From assembly GCF_003634275.1 (NCBI RefSeq), contig NZ_RBWY01000001.1, positions 1 through 64,000 on the forward strand: DNA of 64,000 nt, in the 5' to 3' direction. Positions 9,415 through 18,502 of the stretch are shown piece after piece; positions within the stretch are counted from its first letter, which is position 1, and each line of letters opens with the position of its first letter. The notes under the pieces are model-generated. The model saw only the letters and a program-made list of their open reading frames with translations. It made no database searches and was not told the origin of the DNA. Origin of the DNA: Orbus hercynius. GTDB taxonomy: Bacteria; Pseudomonadota; Gammaproteobacteria; Enterobacterales; Orbaceae. The translations under genes were made by a program, and so were the position numbers.

Positions 9415-10367
9415 TGTATACAAAAATTTTAGGCACAGGAAGTTATCTTCCAAAACAGATCAGAACGAATGCTGATCTTGAGAAAATGGTTGATACTAGT
9501 GATGAATGGATCACAACTCGTACAGGTATCAAAGAACGACGGATTGCCGAACCGACAGAAACGGTTACTTCGATGGCGTATGGTGCGGCGATTAATGCCA
9601 TTGAAATGGCTAATATTGATAAAAATGATATCGGTTTAATTATTGTTGCGACAGCAACATCTGCCAACGCATTTCCAAGTTCTGCAACCGAATTACAGGC
9701 CAAACTTGATTTGCCTGACTTAATTGCTTTTGATGTTTCTGCTGCTTGCTCTGGTTTTGTTTATGCGTTAGATATTGCCGATAAATATATTAAGACTGGC
9801 ACAGTTAAATATGCTTTAGTTGTTGGGGCAGATATGCTTACACGAGGCATTGATCCAGAGGATAGAGGGACGATCATTCTATTTGGTGATGGTGCTGGCG
9901 CAGTGGTGATTGGTGCATCGCAAGAACAGGGTATTATTGCGACACATTTACATGCAGATGGTCGTTATGGTGATTTACTTAAATATCCTTATGTTGATCG
10001 CGCTGCACTAAGCGAACCGGCTTATATGGTAATGCAAGGGAATGATGTGTTCAAAGTAGCCGTTAGGGAGTTATCTAATTTGGTAGATGAAATGCTAACG
10101 GAAAATAATATTGATAAATCTGAATTAGATTGGTTAGTTCCTCATCAAGCGAATTTACGTATTATTTCTGCTACAGCAAAACGCTTAGACATGGATATGA
10201 GTAAAGTGATTGTGACATTGGATAAACAAGGTAATACTTCCGCTGCATCGGTACCTTGTGCATTAGATACGGGTGTTCGAGATGGTCGAATTAAGCGTGG
10301 CCACTTGCTGTTACTAGAAGCATTTGGTGGTGGTTTTGTTTGGGGATCGGCTTTAGTTCGATTCTAA
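9414..10367 (+). CDS. fabH: Beta-ketoacyl-ACP synthase III (FabH)
   Basis: FabH condenses acetyl-CoA with malonyl-ACP to start fatty-acid synthesis. Starting at the ATG that overlaps the plsX stop, the protein has 317 residues, the E. coli length. The catalytic cysteine is Cys112 in SAACSGF; the partner histidine lies in VPHQANLR and the asparagine in GNTSAAS, completing the Cys-His-Asn triad. FGDGAGAVV and the ending [16 protein letters not shown] are also typical. A TTG directly before the ATG is in frame but offers no better ribosome-binding site. Confidence 0.98.
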   Translation: MYTKILGTGSYLPKQIRTNADLEKMVDTSDEWITTRTGIKERRIAEPTETVTSMAYGAAINAIEMANIDKNDIGLIIVATATSANAFPSSATELQAKLDLPDLIAFDVSAACSGFVYALDIADKYIKTGTVKYALVVGADMLTRGIDPEDRGTIILFGDGAGAVVIGASQEQGIIATHLHADGRYGDLLKYPYVDRAALSEPAYMVMQGNDVFKVAVRELSNLVDEMLTENNIDKSELDWLVPHQANLRIISATAKRLDMDMSKVIVTLDKQGNTSAASVPCALDTGVRDGRIKRGHLLLLEAFGGGFVWGSALVRF

Positions 10368-10452
10368 TATTGTTTAAATATTGGCGGTAGACCTGATTAA
10401 TCTACTTAGCATTGATTAATCTCGGAAAGTTTAAAAGGTAAAAGGTAATTGA

Positions 10453-11388
10453 ATGACTAAATTTGCGATGGTATTCCCTGGTCAGGGTTCTCAGAGTATC
10501 GGAATGCTTAATGAACTTGGCGAAAAATATTCAACGGTAAAAGCCGTATTTGACGAGGCTTCATCTGTATTAGGGTATGATCTTTGGCAACTCGTTCAAG
10601 CTGGCTCTGCTGAAGAATTGAATAAAACTTGGATTACGCAACCTGCCCTTTTAGCTGCATCAGTGGCTACTTTCCGTGTTTGGCAACAGGAAAATGGTTT
10701 AGCGCCGGAGTATCTCGCTGGCCATAGTTTAGGTGAATATTCAGCGTTAGTCTGTGCTGGCGTGATTGATTTTAAAGATGCAATCAAACTCGTTGAATTA
10801 CGAGGTAAGTTGATGCAGGACGCTGTTCCAGCAGGTACTGGAGCGATGTATGCCATTATTGGTTTAGATAATGATTTAATTGTTAAAGCCTGTGAAGAGG
10901 CTGCTCAAGGTCAAGTGGTTGCTCCTGTTAATTTTAATTCACCAGGTCAAGTGGTTATCGCTGGTAATAAAGAAGCCGTTGAACGCGCAGGTGCTTTATG
11001 TAAAGAAGCCGGCGCTAAGCGCGCTTTACCATTAGCGGTAAGTGTACCATCTCACTGTGCTTTGATGAAACCTGCAGCAGATAAATTAGCAATAACATTG
11101 GAATCGATTACTTTCAATCAACCAGCACATCCGGTGATTAATAATGTTAATGCGAAAATTGAAAATGATGCACAAGCAATTAAACAAGCGTTAATTGCAC
11201 AATTATATAGTCCTGTGCGTTGGACTGAAATTGTTGAGTATATGGCTAATAATGGTGCTTCTATCTTAATTGAAATAGGTCCTGGTAAAGTATTAACTGG
11301 ATTAACTAAGCGGATTGTTGATTCACTTTCAGCTTATGCTGTTAATGACTCTACATCATTAACTTCTGCGTTAGAAAGTGTTAAATAG
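10453..11388 (+). CDS. fabD: Malonyl-CoA-ACP transacylase (FabD)
   Basis: FabD moves malonyl groups from CoA to ACP, supplying the extender unit for FabH and FabF. The 311-residue protein begins FAMVFPGQGSQS and has the nucleophile Ser92 in GHSLGEYSAL. The histidine in VPSHCALM (about residue 200) completes the dyad, and QPALLAAS and NNGASILIEIGPGKVL are family blocks. A ribosome-binding AAAAGGTAA precedes the ATG. It sits between fabH and fabG. Confidence 0.98.
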   Translation: MTKFAMVFPGQGSQSIGMLNELGEKYSTVKAVFDEASSVLGYDLWQLVQAGSAEELNKTWITQPALLAASVATFRVWQQENGLAPEYLAGHSLGEYSALVCAGVIDFKDAIKLVELRGKLMQDAVPAGTGAMYAIIGLDNDLIVKACEEAAQGQVVAPVNFNSPGQVVIAGNKEAVERAGALCKEAGAKRALPLAVSVPSHCALMKPAADKLAITLESITFNQPAHPVINNVNAKIENDAQAIKQALIAQLYSPVRWTEIVEYMANNGASILIEIGPGKVLTGLTKRIVDSLSAYAVNDSTSLTSALESVK

Positions 11389-11402
11389 TAAAAGGAGCTG
11401 AC

Positions 11403-12137
11403 ATGAATTTATCAGGAAAAATTGCCCTAGTAACTGGTGCAAGCAGAGGGATTGGCCGAGCAATTGCTGAGAAACTCGTTGCAAAAGGTGCGACAGTTAT
11501 TGGCACTGCTACAACGGAAAATGGTGCTCAAGCGATTAGCCAATATTTAGGGGAGCATGGTAAGGGTTTTGCCTTGAACGTGATAGATGAAAGCTCAATA
11601 ACAGCAGTCATTGATGCGATTAAATCACAGTATGGTGATATTGATATCTTAGTGAATAATGCCGGTATTACGCGTGATAATTTATTGATGCGTATGAAAG
11701 ATGATGAATGGCAAGATATTATTGATACTAACTTAACATCAGTGTTTCGTTTATCTAAAGCATTGATGCGCACGATGATGAAAAAACGCTATGGCCGAAT
11801 TGTGACTATTGGTTCTGTAGTTGGTACTATGGGTAACGCCGGGCAAGCAAACTATGCAGCGGCTAAAGCGGGATTAATTGGATTTAGTAAATCACTTGCT
11901 CGTGAAGTTGCTTCACGTGGAATCACGGTGAATGTGGTCGCGCCAGGGTTTATTGAAACTGATATGACCAAAGCACTGACGGATGATCAACGTACTGCGA
12001 TTTTATCACAAGTTCCTGCAAATCGTTTGGGTGAAGCGGGCGAGATAGCCAATGCTGTGGCGTTTTTAGTTTCTGATGAAGCGGCATATATAACGGGTGA
12101 AACTTTACATGTCAATGGTGGCATGTATATGGTTTAA
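11403..12137 (+). CDS. fabG: 3-oxoacyl-ACP reductase (FabG)
   Basis: FabG reduces beta-ketoacyl-ACP with NADPH. It is a short-chain dehydrogenase of 244 residues, as in E. coli. The cofactor loop is TGASRGIG (11-18), the NNAG motif lies at about 85-88, and the catalytic Ser138, Tyr151 and Lys155 are present (GSVVGT, ANYAAAKAG). The ending ETLHVNGGMYMV is typical. AAAGGAGCTGAC provides a strong ribosome-binding site 14 bases after fabD. Confidence 0.98.
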   Translation: MNLSGKIALVTGASRGIGRAIAEKLVAKGATVIGTATTENGAQAISQYLGEHGKGFALNVIDESSITAVIDAIKSQYGDIDILVNNAGITRDNLLMRMKDDEWQDIIDTNLTSVFRLSKALMRTMMKKRYGRIVTIGSVVGTMGNAGQANYAAAKAGLIGFSKSLAREVASRGITVNVVAPGFIETDMTKALTDDQRTAILSQVPANRLGEAGEIANAVAFLVSDEAAYITGETLHVNGGMYMV

Positions 12138-12287
12138 TTTGTTAGAATAGTGTAAAATAGGTCGAATTTTTGCTGAAATGAATAAAAAGTAATCAATTGG
12201 GTTGAAAAATTTAGTTGCAACTTTTTCAACATTTTATAAACTTACAATCACCGCCGATTTTGGCGATATTTATAGGAAAAAAAGAGT

Positions 12288-12521
12288 ATGAGTACTATTG
12301 AAGAGCGAGTTAAAAAAATTATTGTTGAGCAACTTGGTGTTAAAGAAGAAGAAGTGAAAAATGAATCTTCTTTTATCGAAGATCTCGGTGCTGACTCACT
12401 TGATACAGTTGAATTAGTTATGGCTTTAGAAGAAGAATTTGATACAGAAATTCCTGACGAAGAAGCTGAAAAAATCACAACTGTTCAAGCAGCAATTGAT
12501 TATGTGACAGCAAATCAATAA
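12288..12521 (+). CDS. acpP: Acyl carrier protein
   Basis: AcpP carries growing acyl chains on a 4'-phosphopantetheine arm. The 77-residue acidic protein has the attachment serine Ser37 in [10 protein letters not shown], within helix II contacts conserved for FabD, FabH and FabF. Length and sequence nearly equal E. coli AcpP. The 150-base gap after fabG and the high need for ACP suggest an extra promoter there, but I could not pick clear -35 and -10 boxes. A terminator follows. Confidence 0.98.
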   Translation: MSTIEERVKKIIVEQLGVKEEEVKNESSFIEDLGADSLDTVELVMALEEEFDTEIPDEEAEKITTVQAAIDYVTANQ

Positions 12522-12540
12522 GGTTGGCAGAATTTTAAAA

Positions 12541-12567
12541 AGGCGATCTTGTGGTCGCCTCATTTTT
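12541..12567 (+). terminator. Intrinsic terminator after acpP
   Basis: AGGCGA (12541-12546) pairs with TCGCCT (12555-12560) and is followed by CATTTTTGTTT. Its place between acpP and fabF fits partial termination that raises acpP mRNA relative to fabF. Confidence 0.72.
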
Positions 12568-12650
12568 GTTTGAAAATAAATGTCATCGTTGGCTTATTAT
12601 GCAAAATAAGTGCAGTTCTTTTTTTTATTATCCTTTTCAGGAGGAACAAC

Positions 12651-13895
12651 GTGTCTAAACGCAGAGTTGTTGTGACTGGAATGGGGCTAATATCTCCAGT
12701 TGGTAATACAGTCGAATCTACATGGCAAGCATTGTTAGCTGGTCAAAGCGGTGTAGAATTCATTGAACACTTTGATACAACCCCTTTCGCAACACGTTTC
12801 GCCGCTACGGTAAAAAACTTCAATGGCGAAGATTATAATATTACACGTAAAGATGCTCGTAAAATGGATTATTTTATCCAATATGGTATCGCAGCAGGTA
12901 TACAAGCGATGCAAGATGCGGGTATTGAAATAACCGAACAAAATGCAACGCGTATTGGTTGTGCCATTGGTTCTGGTATTGGTGGGCTTGGTTTAATTGA
13001 AGAAAACCATAGCGCATTAATGAATGGTGGTCCACGCAAAATCAGTCCATTTTTTGTGCCATCAACCATTGTAAATATGATTGCAGGGCACTTATCAATT
13101 ATTTATGGATTACGAGGACCGAGCATTACCATTGCAACCGCTTGTTCATCTGGTGTTCATAATATCGGCCATGCAGCACGTATGATTGCGTATGGTGATG
13201 CTGATGCGATGTTAGCAGGTGGCGGTGAGAAAGCCAGTACACCATTAGGTATTGGTGGCTTTGGTGCAGCGCGAGCTTTATCGACTAACAATGATAATCC
13301 TACAGGTGCAAGTCGTCCTTGGGATAAAGATCGTGATGGTTTCGTTCTGGGTGATGGTGCCGGTATCATGTTCCTTGAAGAGTATGAACATGCTAAAAAA
13401 CGTGGTGCTAAGATTTATGCTGAAGTGGTTGGATTTGGGATGAGCGGTGACGCTTATCATATGACATCACCACCAGAAGATGGTAGCGGAGCTGCATTAG
13501 CGATGGCGTGTGCGATTCGTGACGCAGGTATTACACCTGAGCAAGTTGGCTATATCAATGCTCACGGCACATCTACCCCTGCAGGCGATAAAGCTGAAAC
13601 ACAAGCAGTGAAATCGATTTTTAAAGAGAACAGCCATAAAGTTATGGTGAGCTCGACTAAATCGATGATTGGTCATTTATTGGGTGCAGCGGGTGCTGTT
13701 GAATCAATTTTCACTATTCTTGCATTACGTGATCAAGCGATTCCACCAACAATTAACTTAGATAATCCAGATGAAGGATGTGACTTAGATTATGTTCCTC
13801 ATACGGCTCGTCAGGTCAAAAACATGGAGTACGCTCTTTGTAACTCATTTGGTTTTGGCGGAACGAATGGTTCTGTATTATTTAAGAAAGTCTAA
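12651..13895 (+). CDS. fabF: Beta-ketoacyl-ACP synthase II (FabF)
   Basis: FabF elongates acyl-ACP and, in related bacteria, adjusts membrane unsaturation with temperature. The reading frame is open further upstream, but GTG at 12651 follows a textbook AGGAGG six bases away and gives the family N-terminus [12 protein letters not shown], so I use it. The 414-residue protein has the catalytic cysteine in [13 protein letters not shown] (about residue 165), one histidine in [11 protein letters not shown] and the other in [13 protein letters not shown]. It is the last gene of the fatty-acid cluster and is followed by a terminator. Confidence 0.97.
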   Translation: MSKRRVVVTGMGLISPVGNTVESTWQALLAGQSGVEFIEHFDTTPFATRFAATVKNFNGEDYNITRKDARKMDYFIQYGIAAGIQAMQDAGIEITEQNATRIGCAIGSGIGGLGLIEENHSALMNGGPRKISPFFVPSTIVNMIAGHLSIIYGLRGPSITIATACSSGVHNIGHAARMIAYGDADAMLAGGGEKASTPLGIGGFGAARALSTNNDNPTGASRPWDKDRDGFVLGDGAGIMFLEEYEHAKKRGAKIYAEVVGFGMSGDAYHMTSPPEDGSGAALAMACAIRDAGITPEQVGYINAHGTSTPAGDKAETQAVKSIFKENSHKVMVSSTKSMIGHLLGAAGAVESIFTILALRDQAIPPTINLDNPDEGCDLDYVPHTARQVKNMEYALCNSFGFGGTNGSVLFKKV

Positions 13896-13913
13896 TCGCT
13901 TTTTTCCCGATTG

Positions 13914-13944
13914 ATATTCCGTTGGTTTCAGCGGAATATTTTTC
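13914..13944 (+). terminator. Intrinsic terminator after fabF
   Basis: ATATTCCG (13914-13921) pairs with CGGAATAT (13932-13939), followed by TTTTCC. It ends the fatty-acid cluster and separates it from the convergent siderophore-binding gene. Confidence 0.75.
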
Positions 13945-14020
13945 CTCTAGACTTACCGGTCTAGTATATTGGTTATCCATACGCTAATTTCTCGATAGTA
14001 GAACTCACAATTCATAATCA

Positions 14021-14938
14021 TTATTTTAATTGTTCAATCACTTCGTTAATTTGTTGAGTCAAGCTTTCGATACCGCCACCGGACAAATACCAAAGATCAG
14101 CGGTGAGATAAACAATTTTTGTGCCCGCTTTAGCCAGTATATTATTATCAAAATGGTTGGTGTCTAGCGCTTTTTGACCTATTGCCTGACTTCTATCAAC
14201 AATAAAAATGATATTAGGCTTATGAGTTGCAATATAGTCGTTATCAATTAGGATCATTGTAGGTTTTTCAGTGAAATTAGATACATGTTTACTTGAAGGT
14301 ATGGCACGTTTTATTTTTAATACATCATAAATTAGCGCTGGTCTAGCGCCTGCATTGGTTAAAATTACTTTGCCATCATTATGCAGCGCAACAATAGCAT
14401 TTTTATGACTTGCTTGTGCAATTTGTTGTGCTTGTTGTATATGTGCTTCGAGTGCTTGAATGGATTTGCGTGCAATATCCTGTGTACCGGTTATTTGCCC
14501 AAGTAGAGTGATATTGCTTTTAGTTGATTCAACGTAATTCGCAGGATTTGTTTCTAAGTTTATGACTGGTGCGATTTGCGATAATTGATCTAACCGTTTT
14601 GCTTGTCGACCACCGATAATAATAAGATCAGGGTGCTGGTTTTTAATCAGATCCAAATTAGGTTCTTTCATATTGCCAGTATTAATCACATGAGCATTGT
14701 TATATTGTGTTAAATAATGCGGTATTGCTGTTAATGATGTGCCAACAACCAAGTCTCTTTTTCCAAGTGCATCGAGCGTATCTAATGCGCCGTAATTCAT
14801 GACGACAATTCTCTGTGGTAATTTAGGTATCACAACGATTTGGTCATTATGTTCCACGCTCATAGTTTCTGTTGATTTACAGGCTGCTAATCCTAAAATA
14901 ATTGCGGCAATGCTACTTAAAATCAGTTTTCTTTTCAT
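14021..14938 (-). CDS. Siderophore ABC transporter substrate-binding lipoprotein (FatB/CeuE type)
   Basis: A periplasmic-binding-protein lipoprotein for iron-siderophore capture. The signal peptide ends LAAC (lipidated cysteine about residue 20 from the ATG at 14938). The upstream ATG at 14953 is also in frame, but GAGGATAGG lies at the right distance for 14938. The mature part has the type III binding-protein layout: PQRIVVMNYGALDTLDALG, PDLIIIGGR, and the ending LTADLWYLSGGGIESL, which is typical of the CeuE/FatB/VctP group rather than FepB. A Fur box stands upstream. No permease or ATPase gene is adjacent, so its transporter partners lie elsewhere. The exact siderophore cannot be deduced. 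Confidence 0.87.
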   Translation of the reverse strand: MKRKLILSSIAAIILGLAACKSTETMSVEHNDQIVVIPKLPQRIVVMNYGALDTLDALGKRDLVVGTSLTAIPHYLTQYNNAHVINTGNMKEPNLDLIKNQHPDLIIIGGRQAKRLDQLSQIAPVINLETNPANYVESTKSNITLLGQITGTQDIARKSIQALEAHIQQAQQIAQASHKNAIVALHNDGKVILTNAGARPALIYDVLKIKRAIPSSKHVSNFTEKPTMILIDNDYIATHKPNIIFIVDRSQAIGQKALDTNHFDNNILAKAGTKIVYLTADLWYLSGGGIESLTQQINEVIEQLK

Positions 14939-14975
14939 TAATCCTATCCTCATTCTAACTAATCATAATAATTAT

Positions 14976-14989
14976 TAGTTAATTAACTA
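14976..14989. repeat. 14-bp perfect palindrome between the siderophore-binding gene and its Fur box
   Basis: TAGTTAATTAACTA reads the same on both strands. It lies between the Fur box and the gene start, within the likely promoter or 5' leader of the minus-strand gene. It could be chance in AT-rich DNA or a second regulator site. Confidence 0.35.
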
Positions 14990-15007
14990 TATTTGTCTAC
15001 AAATAAT

Positions 15008-15027
15008 ATTGATAATCATTATCATTA
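15008..15027 (-). promoter_or_regulatory. Fur box (ferric uptake regulator operator)
   Basis: The stretch ATTGATAATCATTATCATTA closely matches the Fur consensus of interleaved GATAAT/ATTATC hexamers. It is about 70 bases upstream of the minus-strand siderophore-binding gene and about 150 upstream of plus-strand recC. Repression of the siderophore gene in iron-replete cells is the natural reading. Confidence 0.85.
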
Positions 15028-15178
15028 ATTTTTGGCTGTATGATTTGCCCAATAAATATAAGATAAATTAATTTTATGTAAAATAGCCTATTTTTTCATG
15101 TAATGATTGAATATCGTCGATAGGCTTTTTGACGTTAATCCTCTATAATTTAGCCAAAGTATTTTTATTTGGTTATCT

Positions 15179-18100
15179 ATGCTTACCATTTATCACTCTA
15201 ATCAACTCGACTTACTAAAATCATTGACTGCGCAGTTGATCAAGCGCCAGCCACTCAATGCTGTATTTGAAAAAGAAGTGATCTTAGTCCAAAGTCAGGG
15301 AATGGGGCAGTGGTTACAAATTCAGTTAGCACAAGAGCTCGGAATAGCAGCCAATATTCATTATCCATTTCCAACTCAATTTGTCTGGGATATTTATCGT
15401 ATTTTTTATCCTGAATTACCACAAAAGAATGCGTTTGATGCTGATTTTATGCTTTGGGTTTTACTGGCAATTTTACCTGATTTAGCTAAAACACCGAGTT
15501 TTTCTGCTTTACAACGTTATTTTGAACAAGAGAACCAACAAAAATATTATCAGTTAGCTAGTTGCCTAGCTGATTTATTTGATCAGTATTTAGTGTATCG
15601 TCCAGACTGGATTAAAGCTTGGGAAGCGGGGGAATTAGTTGCTGAGCTCAGTCAAGATGAGCAGCAATGGCAGGCTATCTTATGGCGAGAAATGATCGCC
15701 TATAGCCAACGTTTATCAAGTAAACCTTTGCATCGAGCTGATATCCATCACACTGTAATTGCTGCTCTTAAGCAAAAAAAACTAACACGAACTCAAAAAA
15801 AATCCCTACCTAAGCGTATTTTTATATTTGGTATTGTCTCGTTACCGCCATTATATTTAGCGCTTTTTAATGCATTAAGTTTGCACCTTGATGTGCATAT
15901 TATGTTTATGAACCCGTGCCGACAATATTGGGGTGATATTGTTGATCGTTCTTTTGTGAATAAATATATTGATGATGAACACGTTGCGAATATGATGTTA
16001 CAACAGTCTCATCCCTTGTTAGCATCATGGGGAAAACTAGGGCGTGAGCACTTAGTTTTATTACAAGATTTTCAAAAACAAGATATCGATGCTTTTTTTG
16101 ATTATGACGAACGGACATTATTAGCCAGTGTGCAGCAATCTATTTTGGATCTGCACAGTGAGCCCGAACTAGCAGCAAATTCGTATTTGTTGAGTTCAAG
16201 TGAACATAAGCAAGAAATTCTTCGTAATGATGATTCACTGACCATTCATGCTTGCCATAGTGAGCAGCGGGAGGTCGAAGTGCTTTATGATTACTTACTT
16301 GCAACACTCGATCGTCATCAATCGATTGATTTAAATGATTGTGTAGTGATGGTTGCCGATATTGAACACTATGCGCCTTATATTCAAGCGGTGTTTGATA
16401 ATGCGCCCAAAAACCGTTATCTACCTTATACGATCTCCGATCAAACATTTCGTTATATTGAACCGATTGTGCAAGGTTTTTTCTTGCTATTGGAATTGCC
16501 AAAAAGCCGTCTAGAAATTGAGTATATTTTTGATTTACTTGAAATCCCGCCTATTGCGCGACACTTTAATCTTAATGCTGAGAATCTCGTTCAGCTACGA
16601 CACTGGATAGTGGATGCAGGTATTCGTTTTGGTTTGGATTCAAATACTGACGAACCTCATAGCTGGCTAGTTGGCATTCAGCGAATGCTACTTGGGTACA
16701 TTATGGAGAGCCAACTCGATAGTTGGCAAGATATCTTTCCTTATGACGGTACCACAGGGCTTGACGCTGAATTAGTTGGCTTTTTAGCTGATTTTATTGC
16801 CGCTATTGCTAAATGGCATCGTTTATTGAGTGAACCTCATTCCATTACTCAGTGGCAAAGTTTGTGTGCACCGTTACTTGATGAGTTTTTTCTGTTCGAT
16901 TCGGATAGTGAAGCATTATTGATGATGATTGAAGAACAGTGGCAAAATATCATCGAACAGGCATTGGCGGCGAATTATTGTGATGAACTGAGTATTACTG
17001 TTTTACGAGAATTATTACAATCGAAGTTCCAGCATAATGCGATTTCTCACCGATTCTTAATCGGTAAGATTAATTTTTGTACGATGATGCCGATGCGTTC
17101 AGTTCCCTTCAAAGTTGTCTGTTTATTGGGAATGAATGATGGGGTGTATCCAAGGGGAATTTCACCGCTAGGATTTGATCTGATCTATCATCATTCCCGA
17201 ATTGGTGATCGTAGTCGCCGTAATGATGATCGTTATCTCTTTTTAGAAGCCTTATTATCAGCGCAGCAACAACTCTACATTAGTTATATTGGTTATGATA
17301 TACAAACTAATGAATTAAGGTATCCATCAATTTTGGTTGATGAGTTGATTGAATACTTAAAGCAGTGCTATGTATTGAATGGCGATCAGCATTTAGATGG
17401 CGAAAGCAGCGCAGCTGGTTTGGTCAATCATTTGATTCACGTGCATACTCGCATGCCATTTAGTCGGCAGAATTATTTACCGGGTGATACCAAAATTGTC
17501 AGTTATGCTGATGAATGGTTAGCGGCGGCAAAAGACGCTGGTCAATTTTCTAATTTTATCACACCACTATCGCAAGAGCTGATTGAGGATATCAACCTTG
17601 ATAAACTCAAACAGTTTTATCTACATCCCATTCGGGAACTAGCTAAATACCGTTTTGGTTATGTCATTAATTATATTGATGAGCAGTTACCAAGCACGGA
17701 GAATTTTAATCTTAACAACCTAGAACGCTATCATCTCAATAATCAGATTCTTGATGTGTTATTGTCAAATAATCTGACTGGTGAGCAATTAGCTGACAAA
17801 CTGTACCAGAAAATGTTGCATAGTAATCAATTGCCATATGGGGCTTTTGGACAGATTCTGTATCGTGAACAGCAAAAATTAATCGAGCCACTAATTAGCC
17901 GGATAAATAAAGAAAAGCAAGAGAGTTGTTCATCGTTAGATGTCGATATCATGGTTGATGATCTGCGCATCATTGGCCGAATTCAGCGAATTCAGTGTGA
18001 TGGAATATTGCAATGGCGCAGTACTAAATTAACGGTTAAAGATGGGATAGTACTTTGGATTGAGCACCTTGTTATGTGTATTTTGCAGCCCGATTCACAT

Positions 18101-18502
18101 TTATTACGTAATCGTATTTATGGCCGAGAAGAGACCACGTGGTGTTTTCGTACCTTATTGTCACAGCAAGCACAGGTTTTATTATCACAACTACTTGGTG
18201 CTTATCTAACCGGACTTAATCAGCCAATGTTCATGCCGTTACAAAGTACATGGCGGTGGCTAGAGACGGCTTATGATGCGACTACGCAACATATTAGTAA
18301 AGATAGCGCTGTATTATTGAAAGCTAAAACTCAGTTTATAACGCAATGGCAAGGTCATCTTGCGATCAGGGGGGAGTGCGATGACTACTATATTCGCCTC
18401 TATCCTGAGTTAACCGATGAATTAATCAATGAGGCGATACAAAATGCGATGATTTATTTATTACCACTCATGGTATATAGGGAGATAGATGATGCTGATT
18501 GA
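15179..18502 (+). CDS. recC: Exodeoxyribonuclease V subunit gamma, RecC
   Basis: RecC is the scaffold and Chi-reading subunit of RecBCD, which processes double-strand ends for RecA. The 1107-residue protein aligns end to end with E. coli RecC (about 1122): N-terminus LTIYHSNQLDLL, ILVQSQGMGQWLQ, the ADLFDQYLVYRPDW block, MPMRSVPFKVVCLLGMNDGVYPR and DRSRRNDDRYLFLEAL. The last blocks belong to the inactive helicase-like core and the nuclease-like C-terminal part follows. recB and recD, usually near recC in enterobacteria, are not in this window. The 3' end overlaps the next gene by eleven bases. Confidence 0.95.
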   Translation: MLTIYHSNQLDLLKSLTAQLIKRQPLNAVFEKEVILVQSQGMGQWLQIQLAQELGIAANIHYPFPTQFVWDIYRIFYPELPQKNAFDADFMLWVLLAILPDLAKTPSFSALQRYFEQENQQKYYQLASCLADLFDQYLVYRPDWIKAWEAGELVAELSQDEQQWQAILWREMIAYSQRLSSKPLHRADIHHTVIAALKQKKLTRTQKKSLPKRIFIFGIVSLPPLYLALFNALSLHLDVHIMFMNPCRQYWGDIVDRSFVNKYIDDEHVANMMLQQSHPLLASWGKLGREHLVLLQDFQKQDIDAFFDYDERTLLASVQQSILDLHSEPELAANSYLLSSSEHKQEILRNDDSLTIHACHSEQREVEVLYDYLLATLDRHQSIDLNDCVVMVADIEHYAPYIQAVFDNAPKNRYLPYTISDQTFRYIEPIVQGFFLLLELPKSRLEIEYIFDLLEIPPIARHFNLNAENLVQLRHWIVDAGIRFGLDSNTDEPHSWLVGIQRMLLGYIMESQLDSWQDIFPYDGTTGLDAELVGFLADFIAAIAKWHRLLSEPHSITQWQSLCAPLLDEFFLFDSDSEALLMMIEEQWQNIIEQALAANYCDELSITVLRELLQSKFQHNAISHRFLIGKINFCTMMPMRSVPFKVVCLLGMNDGVYPRGISPLGFDLIYHHSRIGDRSRRNDDRYLFLEALLSAQQQLYISYIGYDIQTNELRYPSILVDELIEYLKQCYVLNGDQHLDGESSAAGLVNHLIHVHTRMPFSRQNYLPGDTKIVSYADEWLAAAKDAGQFSNFITPLSQELIEDINLDKLKQFYLHPIRELAKYRFGYVINYIDEQLPSTENFNLNNLERYHLNNQILDVLLSNNLTGEQLADKLYQKMLHSNQLPYGAFGQILYREQQKLIEPLISRINKEKQESCSSLDVDIMVDDLRIIGRIQRIQCDGILQWRSTKLTVKDGIVLWIEHLVMCILQPDSHLLRNRIYGREETTWCFRTLLSQQAQVLLSQLLGAYLTGLNQPMFMPLQSTWRWLETAYDATTQHISKDSAVLLKAKTQFITQWQGHLAIRGECDDYYIRLYPELTDELINEAIQNAMIYLLPLMVYREIDDAD

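Noticed and set aside
12549..12650. N-terminal extension of FabF by 34 residues
   Set aside because: The upstream part runs through the acpP terminator and has no similarity to FabF, while GTG at 12651 has a perfect AGGAGG.
16140..16502. 120-codon minus-strand frame inside recC
   Set aside because: It is antisense to a well-conserved part of recC, has no ribosome-binding site and resembles no known family.
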